Of a DNA stretch of 64,000 nucleotides, positions 32,491 through 42,659 are shown one piece after another (within the stretch, counting starts at the first letter, position 1; each line of letters opens with the position of its first letter). A model generated the notes under the pieces. That model worked only from the letters and a program-made list of their open reading frames with translations. It was not told where the DNA came from and made no database searches. The DNA lies in assembly GCA_037127315.1 (NCBI GenBank), contig JBBBDQ010000913.1, positions 4,346,001 through 4,410,000 on the forward strand, read 5' to 3'. The DNA comes from Ascarosepion bandense. Taxonomy: Eukaryota; Mollusca; Cephalopoda; Sepiida; Sepiidae. Both the position numbers and the translations under genes were made by a program.

Positions 32491-33190
32491 ATTATGCAGG
32501 ATGACCCCTCCCCCCCAAAAAAAACGTAATGTTTGGCTTGTCCGTTTGTGATTTTTTCTTGTGGGGCTATCTCAAGAGTAAAGTGTACACGACTCGACCA
32601 AGAACTCTGGATGAGTTTAAACAGAGAATTCAGGATGAAATTCACAGTATCTCATCTGAGATGTTGCAGCGGTCAATGAGGAATCTCAACAGCAGATTTT
32701 TTTCTTGTGGGTCTATCTCATGAGCAAAGTGCACACGACTCGACCAAGAACTCTGGATGAGTTAAAACATAGAATTCAGGATGAAATTCACAGTATCCCC
32801 AGCTGAGATGTTCCAGCGGTCAATGAGGAATCTCAACGGCAGATTTTTTTTTCTTGTGGGGCTATCTCAAGAGTAAGTTGCACACGACTCGGCCAAGAAC
32901 TCTGGATGAGTTAAAACATAGAATTCAGGATGAAATTCACAGTATCCCCAGCTGAGATGTTCCAGCGGTCAATGAGGAATCTCAAAAGCAGATTTCAAAA
33001 ATGCATTCGTCCAGAAGAACGCCATCTACAGGATGTAATTTTTAAAAAATGAAAATTCCATCATTGTTTCTTGAATGGCATGTTTTAAGATTTCAATTAC
33101 TTTGAATAAAATATTTTTCTTCCATCACTCTTGGTTTTATTGGATTGTTAAAAAGTTCTCGTTTTTTGGGGGGTGTCACCCTGTACAACT
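32491..33190 (+). mobile_element. Mariner-superfamily element with triplicated transposase tail
   Basis: The right end reads GGGGGGTGTCACCCTGTAC. The left end near 32497 (AGGATGACCCCTCCCCCCCA) is its imperfect complement, so the pair forms terminal inverted repeats. Inside, a ~155-bp segment encoding the transposase C-terminus (CDFFLWGYLKSKVYTTRPRT, then LDEFKQRIQDEIHSIS) occurs three times in tandem near 32540, 32700 and 32855. The last unit runs on to FQKCIRPEERHLQDVIF and a stop. The N-terminal and catalytic parts are missing, so the element is inactive. Confidence 0.82.
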
Positions 33191-33283
33191 CTATTTTATT
33201 AAGAAGTTAAGCTTGTTTTTAAGTAGTCTCTCTTGAAGCATTTCGAAAAATCTTTTCTCACGTCTTCCCTGCTTGGGTACTTC

Positions 33284-33555
33284 GAGGTGGTGTAATGGTT
33301 AGCAAGATTGTCTCGCTAGATCCATTAAAATTGAGTAGTGAGTTCGATCCTCACTGGGTGTCCCATACTTTCGGCCTTGTGCCACATTTAAGCTGCACTT
33401 AGAAAATCACCACATCTTCCCTATTAACTGCCGCGAAAATGCAATATGATTCGATTAAAACTAATTATTGGGGAAACCTCCACCCAGCGATTGAGCATCA
33501 CATTCGAGACAGTGGCAGATGGCTTCCTAAACAGAAGTCAACAGCGTAGTGGATA
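33284..33555 (+). mobile_element. SINE-C (tRNA-derived)
   Basis: The head has A box-type GGTGGTGTAATGGTTAGCAA and B box GAGTTCGATCC, correctly ordered about 45 bp apart. TACTTTCGGC and CTTAGAAAATCACC follow in the body. A second copy lies at 62.44 kb. No poly(A) tail is obvious here. Confidence 0.85.
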
Positions 33556-33559
33556 TAGG

Positions 33560-33774
33560 AGTTAGTTTTGCATACGTTACTGTTATCTAGACGTCATGGA
33601 TTGAATCCATGAATTTTGTAGTGGTGCACTAATCCAGCAATAACGAACAGAAATATAAAAAAAAATCAACAAGATATCCCACATCAGCCAATAAATAGAA
33701 ACCTGATGATGACCAGAGGATACTTGGTCGAAACGTTATGCTTATAATAACATCTATATAAACAAAGATTAACA
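33560..33774. other. Unassigned; possible degraded tRNA-like remnant
   Basis: TGGATTGAATCC near 33598 resembles a B box, and CCTGATGATGACCAGAGGAT then GGTCGAAACGTT looks like a retroelement tail. The evidence is weak for both. Confidence 0.3.
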
Positions 33775-34043
33775 TGTTTCGTTAAAAACGACCGATAAGA
33801 AAGATTTCATTAATTTTTATATTTAATTTTTTATAGTATTATTACACGTTTACTTTTTGCTGGAGATAAGGAATGTAAAAATGTTCCATAATTTTTTACT
33901 TTACAAAAGAGCTTTCAGCCACTTCACTGGCCATTATTTTTACATTCTTTATCTCCCGTAAAAAGGAAATATGTAAGAATACTCTAAAAATTAAATAAAA
34001 TATTAATAAAATCTTTCTTGTTGGACGTTTTTAACGAAACATG
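33775..34043. repeat. Long imperfect inverted repeat
   Basis: The left arm starts TGTTTCGTTAAAAACGACCG and the right arm ends GGACGTTTTTAACGAAACA. The arms are about 110 bp with several mismatches, around a ~50-bp loop holding GAGCTTTCAGCCACTTCACT. The loop motif resembles Penelope-like ends. Confidence 0.8.
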
Positions 34044-34476
34044 TCTAGAAGAAAGCTTGCTGCTCAAATATACATTAATAAACAGAAATGAGAACTATAG
34101 TTTGAAAGAATAAAAGAATATTGTCTCTCCTTCATTTTATCAGTCTTGTGAGCATCAGGTTCTCCAATCTCTCCTTCCCCCAAAAACCTCAATTGACTTT
34201 TCCTGATGCCAAATATGAGTTTCTTTTTCGTTTAGTGGCAGTCAAGGGAAAAGATTTGAAAAATTCTTTTTTCTCAAAATGTTACAAAAGAAGCAGACTA
34301 ACTTTAGCTAAAAATCAATTCTTCAACGTCGAAATTTAGAGAAGTATATACTTTATTATTTTTATCTTATGGGATTACAAGCAACCGAGTATTGTCATTT
34401 AAAACACCAGAAAAATGTTTTGGTTTTGTAGGATGACTTGTAACTAGCCTCGCACGGTTGTATGGTAGGGAGCAAC
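34044..34476. other. Unassigned sequence
   Basis: A 72-codon frame at 34121-34339 has no recognised motif. No repeat family match. Confidence 0.4.
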
Positions 34477-34635
34477 GAGGCCAGGCGTATGGACGCTCCT
34501 TTCAGCAAATCCACTATCGAGGAGCAACGCGCCGTGGTACACTTTCTGAAGGCAAAGAGAGTTAAAATTGTGAAAATCGCTGGATGCTGGCACAGTAAGG
34601 AACACGCACCATGATTCAACGAAATGTGTAAGTGT
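34477..34635 (+). pseudogene. Mariner-type transposase N-terminal fragment
   Basis: From the ATG at 34489 the plus strand reads MDAPFSKSTIEEQRAVVHFL then KAKRVKIVKIAGCWHSKEHA, and stops. This is the start of the helix-turn-helix DNA-binding region of a mariner-type transposase common in invertebrates (pattern MD.P.SK.TIEEQRAVV.FL...GVK). Only about 45 residues remain and a SINE-A fragment follows. It may be the missing N-terminus of the family at 32.49 kb, but I cannot show that. Confidence 0.7.
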
Positions 34636-34745
34636 GAATCAGTTGAGTGTCGGCGATCATGTCTCTTTCGAGTCACGACTGACTGGGAAGATTTTTTCGC
34701 AGTAGATTGCCATTACTTTCTGCGGTAGACTGGTTGTCAACCAAA
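34636..34745 (-). mobile_element. SINE-A module M fragment
   Basis: Minus-strand M module (hairpin, CTACCGCAGAAAGTAATGGC) without head or body. Confidence 0.75.
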
Positions 34746-34749
34746 GCTG

Positions 34750-34995
34750 CTTTGACCTGACCCAAAGAGTTGTGAGTTCAATACCTGGCCACAGCAGAGG
34801 TGGACGAAAACTTAGAGAACTGAGTTACTAAATGGAAACAACTTAAACTAAGATATCCAGAAGAGGCATGACACGTGGAACTAGAACAATCTAATCTAGT
34901 GGAATAAATAAAGGGTTCGGTTCAAAACTTCAACGTATATCACCTGAAGAAGGCCGGAGCGTACAACGACCAAAACGTCGTAAATATGAAAATAA
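34750..34995 (+). mobile_element. SINE-B, full unit
   Basis: The head contains AGAGTTGTGAGTTCAATACC (B box-like). The body is short, and the tail is ACCTGAAGAAGGCCGGAGCG then AACGACCAAAACGTCGTAAA. The tail is the inverse of the tandem units at 17.64-18.01 kb. Confidence 0.7.
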
Positions 34996-34999
34996 AGAT

Positions 35000-35225
35000 G
35001 AAGTTAATAGGCACACGTGATACACGATTTGGCGATTTATGACTGACTAGCGGAAGATTTTTCTCGCAACAGGTTGCCATTTCTTTCTGTGAAAGACTGT
35101 TTGCCAACGAAGGCTATAGAACCTATTCTGTTTTAATTCCAGTTAGGTTCGTTATATTCACTTACAAGCAAATATGATAGGGAAAGGAATAAATCCATCT
35201 TTTCTCCCTCCACGAATAGGTTAAT
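35000..35225 (-). mobile_element. Decayed SINE-A
   Basis: Minus-strand M and body traces are diverged and partly deleted (ACACGTGATACACGATTTGG, ACTGACTAGCGGAAGATTTT). Confidence 0.65.
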
Positions 35226-35914
35226 TAGTAAAACTTGTATCACTAAAACTATTATTAACTATTATTAACTTTTTCATTATTATTAATTTTCATATTATTA
35301 AAACTATTATTAACTATTATTAACTTCAAATAAATTTCTTACAATATAAAAATATTTTCTGACTTTAATCTGCAGTGAGATGAGAAGTCGTAAAAAACAA
35401 ACCATCAATAGGCACACACCTCGAAGAGTGACGCAACACAATCTTACTATTCTTCTTTGGTTTTGTGGCTTACTGTGTTAATCCTTATATCGAGACTTTT
35501 TTTTTTTTTTGCTAAAAAAGAAATTAAAAATAAATTTAAAAAAATTTTTATAAGGGTAGCCATTGCGATATTTTTATTTTTAATTCTTTATTTTAAAGCC
35601 GTGGATATTCAAATTACTCCTAAACTTTTTAACAGACGTTAACTCTGGATTTTTCAGTGTCGATATGATTAGATGAGGCTATGGAATGTAATCGAGGAAA
35701 GAAATGAACGAATAAAATTATGCGAACAGATACCAACATTCAACTGACAGAATCAATATGAATAATAACGACAGAAAAAAAAACAGTACGGTTTACGGAT
35801 AAACATAATAAAGCCCGATCCTGCCCTCTGTTGCCCTAACACACTATACCGCAACCATGAATACCCTCACCCCGCCGTGCAGTCCTTTCCCGATTACAAT
35901 GTGTTCGGACGCTA
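35226..35914. other. Unassigned sequence
   Basis: AT-rich DNA with a short TTATTAAC-type repeat (about 35240-35330). It becomes GC-richer and more complex after about 35800. No gene called. Confidence 0.4.
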
Positions 35915-36256
35915 TCAGCAGCTTTCCCTTAAACAGCATGGTTGAAAATCCGGCCTGGTTGCTTGACTATCTAGCCCGATCAGGGATATCGCCTTGTCTT
36001 TGAGAGTGTCCACACTTGCCAGTAAAGTGTCAGTCCCGGATTTATAGGCAAGCCGTTGAAAGAAAATATGCAATATTTGTTCGCTGGAGTCACCTTCCTC
36101 TACCCAGACCCGGGCCGCGGCTATTGATGATCTCGCGTGTTTACGTCCGTCCAATATTTCAATTACAAACTCCATTAAGTCAGGGTCGAGGGGAAAATCC
36201 GAAACGGGGGTGAGGGGGAGAAGACTGCGGCGAAACGAACGAGAGGCGGTCGCAAA
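35915..36256 (-). CDS. Unidentified open frame, candidate host exon
   Basis: The minus strand is open for 113 codons (ATG at 36175; open upstream to 36256). It includes DFPLDPDLMEFVIEILDGRK and VWVEEGDSSEQILHIFFQRL, then AYKSGTDTLLASVDTLKDKA. Unlike other frames here it has balanced residues, mixed codons and GC-richer DNA, and it overlaps no repeat family. A pyrimidine-rich stretch ending CGCCGCAG near 36226 could be a 3' splice site. I see no good 5' splice site and recognise no family. It could be a real exon, a retrocopy or an unfamiliar transposon domain. Confidence 0.35.
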   Translation of the reverse strand, partial: FATASRSFRRSLLPLTPVSDFPLDPDLMEFVIEILDGRKHARSSIAAARVWVEEGDSSEQILHIFFQRLAYKSGTDTLLASVDTLKDKAISLIGLDSQATRPDFQPCCLRESC

Positions 36257-36555
36257 CTAGATGCAAGTTTTGACCTATCTTAATATTTTATGTTCTTTTC
36301 AATTTTCCATTAATTTTCCCCGAGCAATGATGATAAATCAGAGACAGAAGCGGCGGTTTTGTGAGCAGCCATCGCCTGACGCATCTCTGATCTATACTTG
36401 ACAGTTTGTCTAATGAATATCCTGGCGAGCTGTCAGCATGTGTGACAGCCGTCTTGTGCTGAGGTCGGTAGGCCAACAAAGACCGATAGTGTTTAAGTTA
36501 CACCATCACAATATAATATCAGTTGGTTTGAAAGATATATATATATATATATACA
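36257..36555. other. Unassigned sequence
   Basis: Moderate-complexity DNA, possibly continuous with the candidate exon region. A TA tract lies at about 36536-36553. Confidence 0.4.
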
Positions 36556-36559
36556 TACA

Positions 36560-37400
36560 AAAACACAGTGCGATATGTAAATTGTCGCTATATATATATA
36601 TATACATACACATAAACACACAATGCGATATGTAAATTGTCGCCATTTGATATTTCTAATTTCACACATGAGTGTTATTTGTTTTTTCATTTTGTCGACT
36701 GGACAGTATAGTAGGATCAGTTGGGCACCGTCTGTAAGAAAGAAAAGCACCATGATGCAATCCACTCCGCCAAAACTTTGGAAATGGCATGTTGTAATGT
36801 TTGGCATTCGCGCCGGAAGTTCAAATATGAACATTTAAGAATGTTTAGGTGTCAATCTGAGGACAGTTGCAAGGGAATTAAGAAAGAGTTGAATGACTCA
36901 TCCAACTCCCTTCGAACGGTGATTACAAAGGTTTTTGGAGTGGTCACTATTGATTGCAACGTTATGCTTTCATTCATCTACCCACAGAGCCTAGGATTTA
37001 ACGCGGATGCCTACGTAAAGTGCCTTGAGAAGGTAGTGTTACTCTGGGTCAAAAGGATGGCTGGTGTAAGACTCCATGCATAGCAACAGGACTCTGCACC
37101 ATGCCACACAAACAGAAGAACCCAGTTATGTCTGTTAGACGATTTATGTAACCACACTACCCCTTACATATGGCCAACTAACTCCTCAGAATTAAACCCC
37201 CTCGTGTAATGTGTAGGGCACAGTTGAGCGGGAGACCAACAAAACTCTTTTTAACACCAAAGATGAACTGAAGGAAAAGATTACGACAGCATTCACCAAC
37301 TTAAGCAAATAGACCGTTCAGAAGAGTTGCATGTGATTCCGAAGTCGTCTGGAGGCCGTGGTTGAAGCCAATGGAGATTTTATTAAATAAATTCCCTCTT
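36560..37400 (+). pseudogene. Mariner-type transposase relic
   Basis: Two copies of a terminus-like word GCGATATGTAAATTGTCGC stand at 36568 and 36623. A broken transposase follows. In one frame VITKVFGVVTIDCNVMLSFI and YPQSLGFNADAYVKCLEKVV align to the catalytic half of mariner enzymes. Beyond a stop, homology resumes with NTKDELKEKITTAFTNL-like and RFRSRLEAVVEANGDF-like pieces to about 37385. Several stops and frameshifts make it dead. Confidence 0.75.
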
Positions 37401-37579
37401 TAGTAAAAAAATTTAGGAATGAAGAAAATGGGGACAATTCTTCTAAAAATTCATTATTCATCAAAAATAATTTTTCCTCAGACTATAAGGTCATAAATAT
37501 TTATTATTTATAAAATCAATTAAAAGATTTTCTAATTAACTAGTGTCATAGCTTTATTGTATTTCTTTTTATTTTACTA
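37401..37579. other. Unassigned AT-rich sequence
   Basis: Nothing recognised. Confidence 0.4.
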
Positions 37580-37967
37580 CTAGCAGTATAGCTCGGCGTT
37601 GCTCGGGTGTAACGAAAGCTTTAAAACTAATCCATGGTCCTGAAGCTCAGACTCTTTGGACGTTGGCACGAAAGACTAAAAAGCAATAGTTGTTTCCAGT
37701 TAAAGCGAAACCGTAGACTGAAAGAAAAATGAATGGATGTAAGACAAATTTTGATTTCCTGGTATCGATATCAAATAAGTTTTTTTGTCGTAAATTGAAT
37801 TTTGAAGGCTGGCTAAATAAGTCCTCTGAGTAAATGGTATCATGGCTGAGACTAAGAACTACAATTATACCTACTTAGAGCCAAACCCGAAGCAAAAACT
37901 AAAATAAAAAGCTGAAAAAAATACAGACATACAGACATAAACAGACACAGACACACAAACATCTTGC

Positions 37968-38021
<54 letters not shown>

Positions 38022-38392
38022 GGAAGATATATATATATATAAGACAAGATATATATATATATATATATAAGGCAAGATATATATATATATATAATCGATT
38101 TTCTGCACTATTGTAAGAACTGCAACCTTGAAACTTCTGAATATCGTTTCTTATGTCTTTGTCTATAAGTGTGTGAAATTTGATTAAAATCGGACCACGC
38201 CTTCTACAACCCGATTTTTCGATTATCAATTTTCGATATTTATCGGGGGTACCTCGACACAAAACCTAGCTAAGAACACACGCAGACGCTTATAGTACAG
38301 CTCTGTAAATTTTCAAGAAAATCGGTTCAGCCGTTCCGGAGTCTATAGGCAACGGACACACAAAGTTCCATTTATAAATAAGTTTAGATTAG
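37580..38392 (-). mobile_element. Non-autonomous Helitron, inverted
   Basis: Plus-strand start CTAGCAGTATAGCTCGGCGT is the complement of the 3' end, preceded by A as expected. The 5' end lies at AATAAGTTTAGA near 38388. It has the internal AAATTTGATT and GGTTCAGCCGTTCCGGAGTC motifs shared with the other copies, and TA-rich duplications near 37972-38092 (AAGACAAGATATATA, AAGGCAAGATATATA). No coding region. Confidence 0.85.
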
Positions 38393-38399
38393 ATAGCTT

Positions 38400-38870
38400 C
38401 GGTGCATATTTTCGGGAAAGTGGCAACTATTTGAAAAGAAACTAGATGATTTACATTCTCCAAGAAGTCCAGCGTTTAACTAATAAAACAAAGTTTATGG
38501 ACAGAATTTAATTTCTAGAAATAGTTGGGAGTTGTAACAAGATACTTACAAAATAGTATTTTGACCAAGATTTTTTTAAAGATAATGCTTTCATAAATAA
38601 ATTTAAGTTTCATTAAAATCTGACAATTATTTTATTTTAGCAAGAATTTCCAAATTAATGGTCCCACGCTAACGTAATCATGTTTAACAAAATTTACAAA
38701 ATGTTAAAAGGAGTAAAACATATTTAAAAAGAATAAAAATCCTTTGGTCTTTCCTTTCAATGATAATAAACATTTTGACGATATAATTTTGTTCTTATTA
38801 AGTTTGGTGCTTTTTAGCATCGTGGTATGTTGTTTTTTAGCGAAAAAAAAAAAAATGAAGCAACCTACAC
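38400..38870 (-). repeat. R4 repeat, 5' part, inverted
   Basis: The minus strand begins TTCGCTAAAAAACAACATAC then CCAAACTTAATAAGAACAAA and GAAAGGAAAGACCAAAGGAT. It matches the start of R4 at 7.85 and 21.23 kb. Confidence 0.65.
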
Positions 38871-39219
38871 TTCAAAATTTCCCGATATTTTTGTGTAGTT
38901 TTTGGTAAATAAAATCAGATGCCAGTCTTATTTTCTAGTTTTGCGTTACTTAAACGAGAAGTCATCCATCGAATCCTATAGAAAAAAAGGTAGATATTTG
39001 AAGAGACGAAGAAAGGTAGATATTTGATCGCTTTAAATTAATTCGGTTGAAACATACAGACTGGCATATATATATATATATAAAGAAGGAGTCTGAATAT
39101 GCATTGAGGAGTGAAACCGGCAGTGACCATGATTCTATCCTTGATACTGAGCATTATTCTCTACAAATACAGCAATTCTCTCTATTAGAGACGGAGATAG
39201 GTAGATATTTGAAGAAGCC
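38871..39219. other. Unassigned sequence
   Basis: The stretch AAGAAGGAGTCTGAATATGC then AGGAGTGAAACCGGCAGTGA (about 39082) recurs with changes at 39733-39775, so a small duplicated segment brackets the GATA/hairpin region. Confidence 0.5.
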
Positions 39220-39220
39220 C

Positions 39221-39221
<1 letters not shown>

Positions 39222-39260
<39 letters not shown>

Positions 39261-39271
39261 TAAAGAGACTG

Positions 39272-39308
<37 letters not shown>

Positions 39309-39310
39309 TA
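39222..39310. repeat. (GATA)n arrays
   Basis: Two GATA runs separated by TTAAAGAGACTGA. Confidence 0.96.
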
Positions 39311-39320
39311 TATATAATAA

Positions 39321-39628
39321 ATTATTTGAACATTATATTTAATCGATACTCGTATTTGAGTAGATAATCTGTTATCTGTTTTTAATCAAACAGTATATTT
39401 GTTTCTACCGGCCTGATTATTTACGATAAATTTTGTTACGAAAATGTGTGTCATCCAGCAGATCAATTGGTAGCTTCCCCTATTTTGATAGGGGTCGCGG
39501 ATTTGGTCACAAAATTTATCGTAAATAATCAGGCCGGTAGAAACAAATACACTGTTTGATTAAAAACAGATAACAGATTATCTACTCAAATACGAGTATC
39601 GATTAAAAATAATATGCAAACAAATAAT
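39321..39628. repeat. Foldback element with ~115-bp arms
   Basis: The arms (about 39321-39435 and 39511-39628) are nearly perfect complements: ATCGATACTCGTATTTGAGT against ACTCAAATACGAGTATCGAT. They enclose a ~75-bp loop with GCAGATCAATTGGTAGCTTC. Half elements at 12.55 and 26.24 kb show that the arm is an interspersed repeat. No transposase is seen. Confidence 0.92.
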
Positions 39629-39677
39629 TTCAATATGTCGGTTGTTAAACCATTTCGTTAATCTTCGGGATTTTCCG

Positions 39678-39679
<2 letters not shown>

Positions 39680-39732
<53 letters not shown>
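39680..39732. repeat. (TA)n microsatellite
   Basis: A TA run following the foldback-related TTTCGTTAATCTTCGGGATT. Confidence 0.97.
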
Positions 39733-39735
<3 letters not shown>

Positions 39736-39912
39736 AAGTAGTTTGAATATATGCTTTGAGGAGTGAAACCGATAGTCACCATGCAGTGTTGATTTTTGTT
39801 CCCACTGTTTACTAATACTCTATCTTTGATAATGAGCATTATTTTCTTCGAATACAGCAATTCTCTCAATTATTTATATATATATTCTCTCTCCTTCTCA
39901 ATCTGTCTATAT

Positions 39913-40049
39913 AAGTAAAAAATACCTAGCGAGCCAGACGGACCTACCGAGGTTTCACCTAAACAGATCGTAAGGGAAAGCTCTCCCTGACTATCCGTTT
40001 AGGTGAAACCTAGGTAGGTCTGTCTGGTTCACTAGGTATTCTTTACTTA
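39913..40049. repeat. Inverted repeat with ~54-bp arms
   Basis: The left arm AAGTAAAAAATACCTAGCGA ... GAGGTTTCACCTAAAC and the right arm GTTTAGGTGAAACC ... ACTAGGTATTCTTTACTT are complementary with about six mismatches. The loop is ~30 bp. Confidence 0.88.
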
Positions 40050-40289
40050 TTTCGCTCTACTTAAGTATTAAGCGATTTTTGTTAGTTGATTACTCGTGTG
40101 GGTTTTTTTTCCCTTTGTGCTACGTGCTGACTCGGTCCGAACCCTTTTGACTGATGTTCATGTACTTAGTTCTTTTTTTTTTAAACCGTTTTTTCCCTTC
40201 TTCGTAGATTTGTAGAAGGATTTTCGACATGAGTATAGTTATAATCTCATTTATTTTATATATATATATATATATATTGTAATGTAATG

Positions 40290-40331
<42 letters not shown>

Positions 40332-40557
40332 AAAGTCATTACTTATTCTGGTCTACCTAAGTATTGACCGCTTTTTGTTTGTTGATTACTCGTGTCGGGG
40401 TTTTTTTTCTTTGGGCTACGTGCTGACTCGGCCTGAATCCTTTTGACTGATGTTCATGTGCTTAACTCTTTCTTTTTTTAAAACCGTTTTTTCCCTTCTT
40501 CGTAGATTTGTGGAAGGTTTTTCGACACGAGTAAAGTTAACTCATTTAGGCCACCCT
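40040..40557 (+). repeat. ~200-bp direct duplication
   Basis: About 40045-40245 and 40338-40550 share TTGATTACTCGTGT, CTACGTGCTGACTCGG, TTTTGACTGATGTTCATGT and CCCTTCTTCGTAGATTTGT. The copies are roughly 85-90% alike and are separated by (TA)n/(CA)n. The LINE at 40.57 kb inserted just after the second copy. Confidence 0.85.
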
Positions 40558-40568
40558 AAGCAATATTT

Positions 40569-41418
40569 GAGGACCCTAGATGACACACCAGGATTTATTA
40601 TTGGAGGCCACAACCTGAACAACATAAGATACGCGGACGATACAGTACTGATTGCGGACACGGAAAGGAAACTGCAAGATCTCATACAGAAAGTAGCAGT
40701 GGAGAGTGACAAGATGGGACTACAAATAAACTTTAAGAAAACTGAGTGCATGGTCATCAGCAAAAGATACAACCCAAAATGCCAAATACAGGTGGGGGAT
40801 AACAGAATCAAACAAGTCCAAGAATTTAAGTACCTAGGAAGTGTTCTAACAGGAGATGGAAAGTGCGACACGGAGATCCGAAGGCGAATTGGCATGGCAA
40901 AGGACGCGTTCCAGAAGATGAGCAAAATACTAACACACAGGAATATCTCAATAGAAACGAAGAAAAGAGTGCTAGACTGCTACGTGATGTCAGTTCTTCA
41001 GTACGGCTGTGAATGCTGGACAATATCATCGAAAATGAGGACAAAACTGGAAGCGGCCGAAATGTGGTTCTACAGAAGGATGCTACGGATATCGTGGACT
41101 GAGCATACAAGCAACGACGAAGTGTTAGAAAGAATGGCAACAAAAAGGAAATTGATGCTGAGCATCAGGAAGAGACAACTGAAGTTCCTGGGACATGCAA
41201 TGAGGAAGGAAAGCCTGGAGAACCTGATACTGACTGGTCAGATAGAAGGAAGGAGAGACAGAGGAAGGCAGCGGATAACATATTTGCAGGGCCTGATCAG
41301 GTGGATGACGGAACGGGGGTTGCCAGGAGCAACAGGAGCAAACATACTAAGAGCCACAAGGGATAGGGAGACGTGGAGATCCATGATCGCCTACGTCCTG
41401 AAGGGACAGGGCACATAG
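40569..41418 (+). CDS. RTE-like reverse transcriptase, C-terminal part (truncated)
   Basis: The frame is open from an ATG at 40450, but only the part after 40569 is LINE; the first ~40 residues come from flanking DNA. PGFIIGGHNLNNIRYADDTV carries the catalytic YADD (motif C of the RT palm). LQINFKKTECMVISK and VQEFKYLGSVLTGDG (motif D/E region) follow. The C-terminal region has CYVMSVLQYGCECWTISSKM, ETWR-type blocks and LKFLGHAMRKESLENLILTG. The endonuclease, RT fingers and first catalytic aspartate are missing, so it cannot be active alone. Confidence 0.9.
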
Positions 41419-41437
41419 AAGAAGAAGAAGAAGAAGA
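40569..41437 (+). mobile_element. 5'-truncated RTE-like LINE with target-site duplication
   Basis: The element is flanked by an 11-bp direct repeat AAGCAATATTT (40558-40568 and 41438-41448). It ends in a (GAA)n tail of about six units right after the stop at 41416-41418. Short target duplications, 5' truncation and a microsatellite 3' tail are typical of RTE-clade retrotransposition. It is the best-preserved non-LTR copy in the window and is open throughout, suggesting a recent insertion. Confidence 0.9.
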
Positions 41438-41448
41438 AGCAATATTTT

Positions 41449-41639
41449 CAAATTAAATTTTTTTTTAAATTTTTATTCTAAAATTTAAATGCGTTTTATT
41501 AAATTCAACTGTGTATATCCGTTTAATCTTTTACTTTATTTTCCAAACTTCGATTAAGTTGTCGTAAAATCTGGATAAAATTTTTGAAAAATTTATTTCA
41601 TGCTTTTGTTAGAGCTTCTTTCGAGTATCTTCCCTGCCA
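41449..41639. other. Unassigned AT-rich sequence
   Basis: Target DNA beyond the LINE. Nothing recognised. Confidence 0.4.
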
Positions 41640-41960
41640 TCATCAGAAATGTTAATATCGTCAGCTTCAGAGAAAAATTGAAAGGACTTTTATTGAGAAT
41701 TTAAAGGAGACATTTTAAATTTCTGGGACATTTTATGACGAAAGAAGGCTCGGAAAATTTGACACTCAGGATATATTAAAAGACGAGAGGGACTGAGGAA
41801 AACAGCGAGTAACCTAGCAACTGCTATGTAATTTCAATCTTTTTATATCGTAGTAAATAGTAAACAATTTCCTGGCGAAAGAAGAGACTTCAGTCAATAG
41901 AAATGTGGTTCCAGAAAAGGACGCTGAGAATACCATAGACGGTCATGTAAGCAACGAGGA
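41640..41960 (+). pseudogene. Heavily decayed RTE-like LINE fragments
   Basis: Disordered blocks match the 40.57-kb copy: a tail block (TTTCTGGGACATTTTATGAC, GGAAAATTTGACACTCAGG) precedes a more upstream block (AGAAATGTGGTTCCAGAAAA, GACGCTGAGAATACCATAGA). The order is scrambled. Confidence 0.65.
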
Positions 41961-41977
41961 AGATAGAAAAAAAGAAA

Positions 41978-42657
41978 ACTGTGTGTGTGTGTGCGTCCGA
42001 TACCTATAGACTCCGAAACGGCTGAATCGATTTTCTTGAAAGTTTACAGAGCTGTACTATAAGCGTCTGCGTGTGTTCTTAGCTAGGTTTTGTGTCGAGG
42101 TACCCCCGATAAATATCGAAAATCGATACTCGAAAAAATCGGGTTATAGAAGGAGTGGTCCGATTTTAATCAAATTTGATACACTTATAGACAAAGACAT
42201 AAGAAACGATATTCAGAAGTTTCAAGGTTGCAGTTCTTACAATAATACAGAAAATCGATAATATATATAAAAGGCAAGATGTTTGTGTGTGTGTCTGTTT
42301 ATCTGCCTGTATGTCTGTATTTTTTTCAGCCCTTTTATTTTAGTTTTGCTTCGGGTTTGGCTCCAAGTAGGTATAATTGCAGTTCTTAGTCTCAGCCATG
42401 ATACCATTTACTCAGAGGACTTATTTAGCCTTCAAAATTCAGTTTACGACGAAAAAAACTTATTTGATATCGATACCAGGAAATCAAAATTTGACTTACA
42501 TCCATTCATTTTTCTTTCAGTCTACGGTTTCGCTTTAACTGGAAACAACTATTGCTTTTTAGTCTTTCGTACCAACGTCCAAAGTGTTTGAGCTCCAGCA
42601 TCATGGATTAGTTTTCAAGCTTTTATTAAACCCGAGCAACGTCGGGATACACTGCTA
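41978..42657 (+). mobile_element. Non-autonomous Helitron, 5' end reduced
   Basis: Starts at the (TG)n next to ACTCCGAAACGGCTGAATCG and ends GAGCAACGTCGGGATACACT GCTAG plus T. A 102-codon frame in the middle is shared non-coding Helitron sequence. The terminal TC of the 5' end is not recognisable. Confidence 0.82.
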
Positions 42658-42659
42658 GT

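Noticed and set aside
40450..40568. N-terminal extension of the RTE frame as genuine protein
   Set aside because: The target-site duplication shows the LINE begins at 40569; the upstream codons are duplicated flanking DNA.
42283..42591. 102-codon frame
   Set aside because: Lies wholly inside non-coding Helitron sequence also found, with stops, in the other copies.
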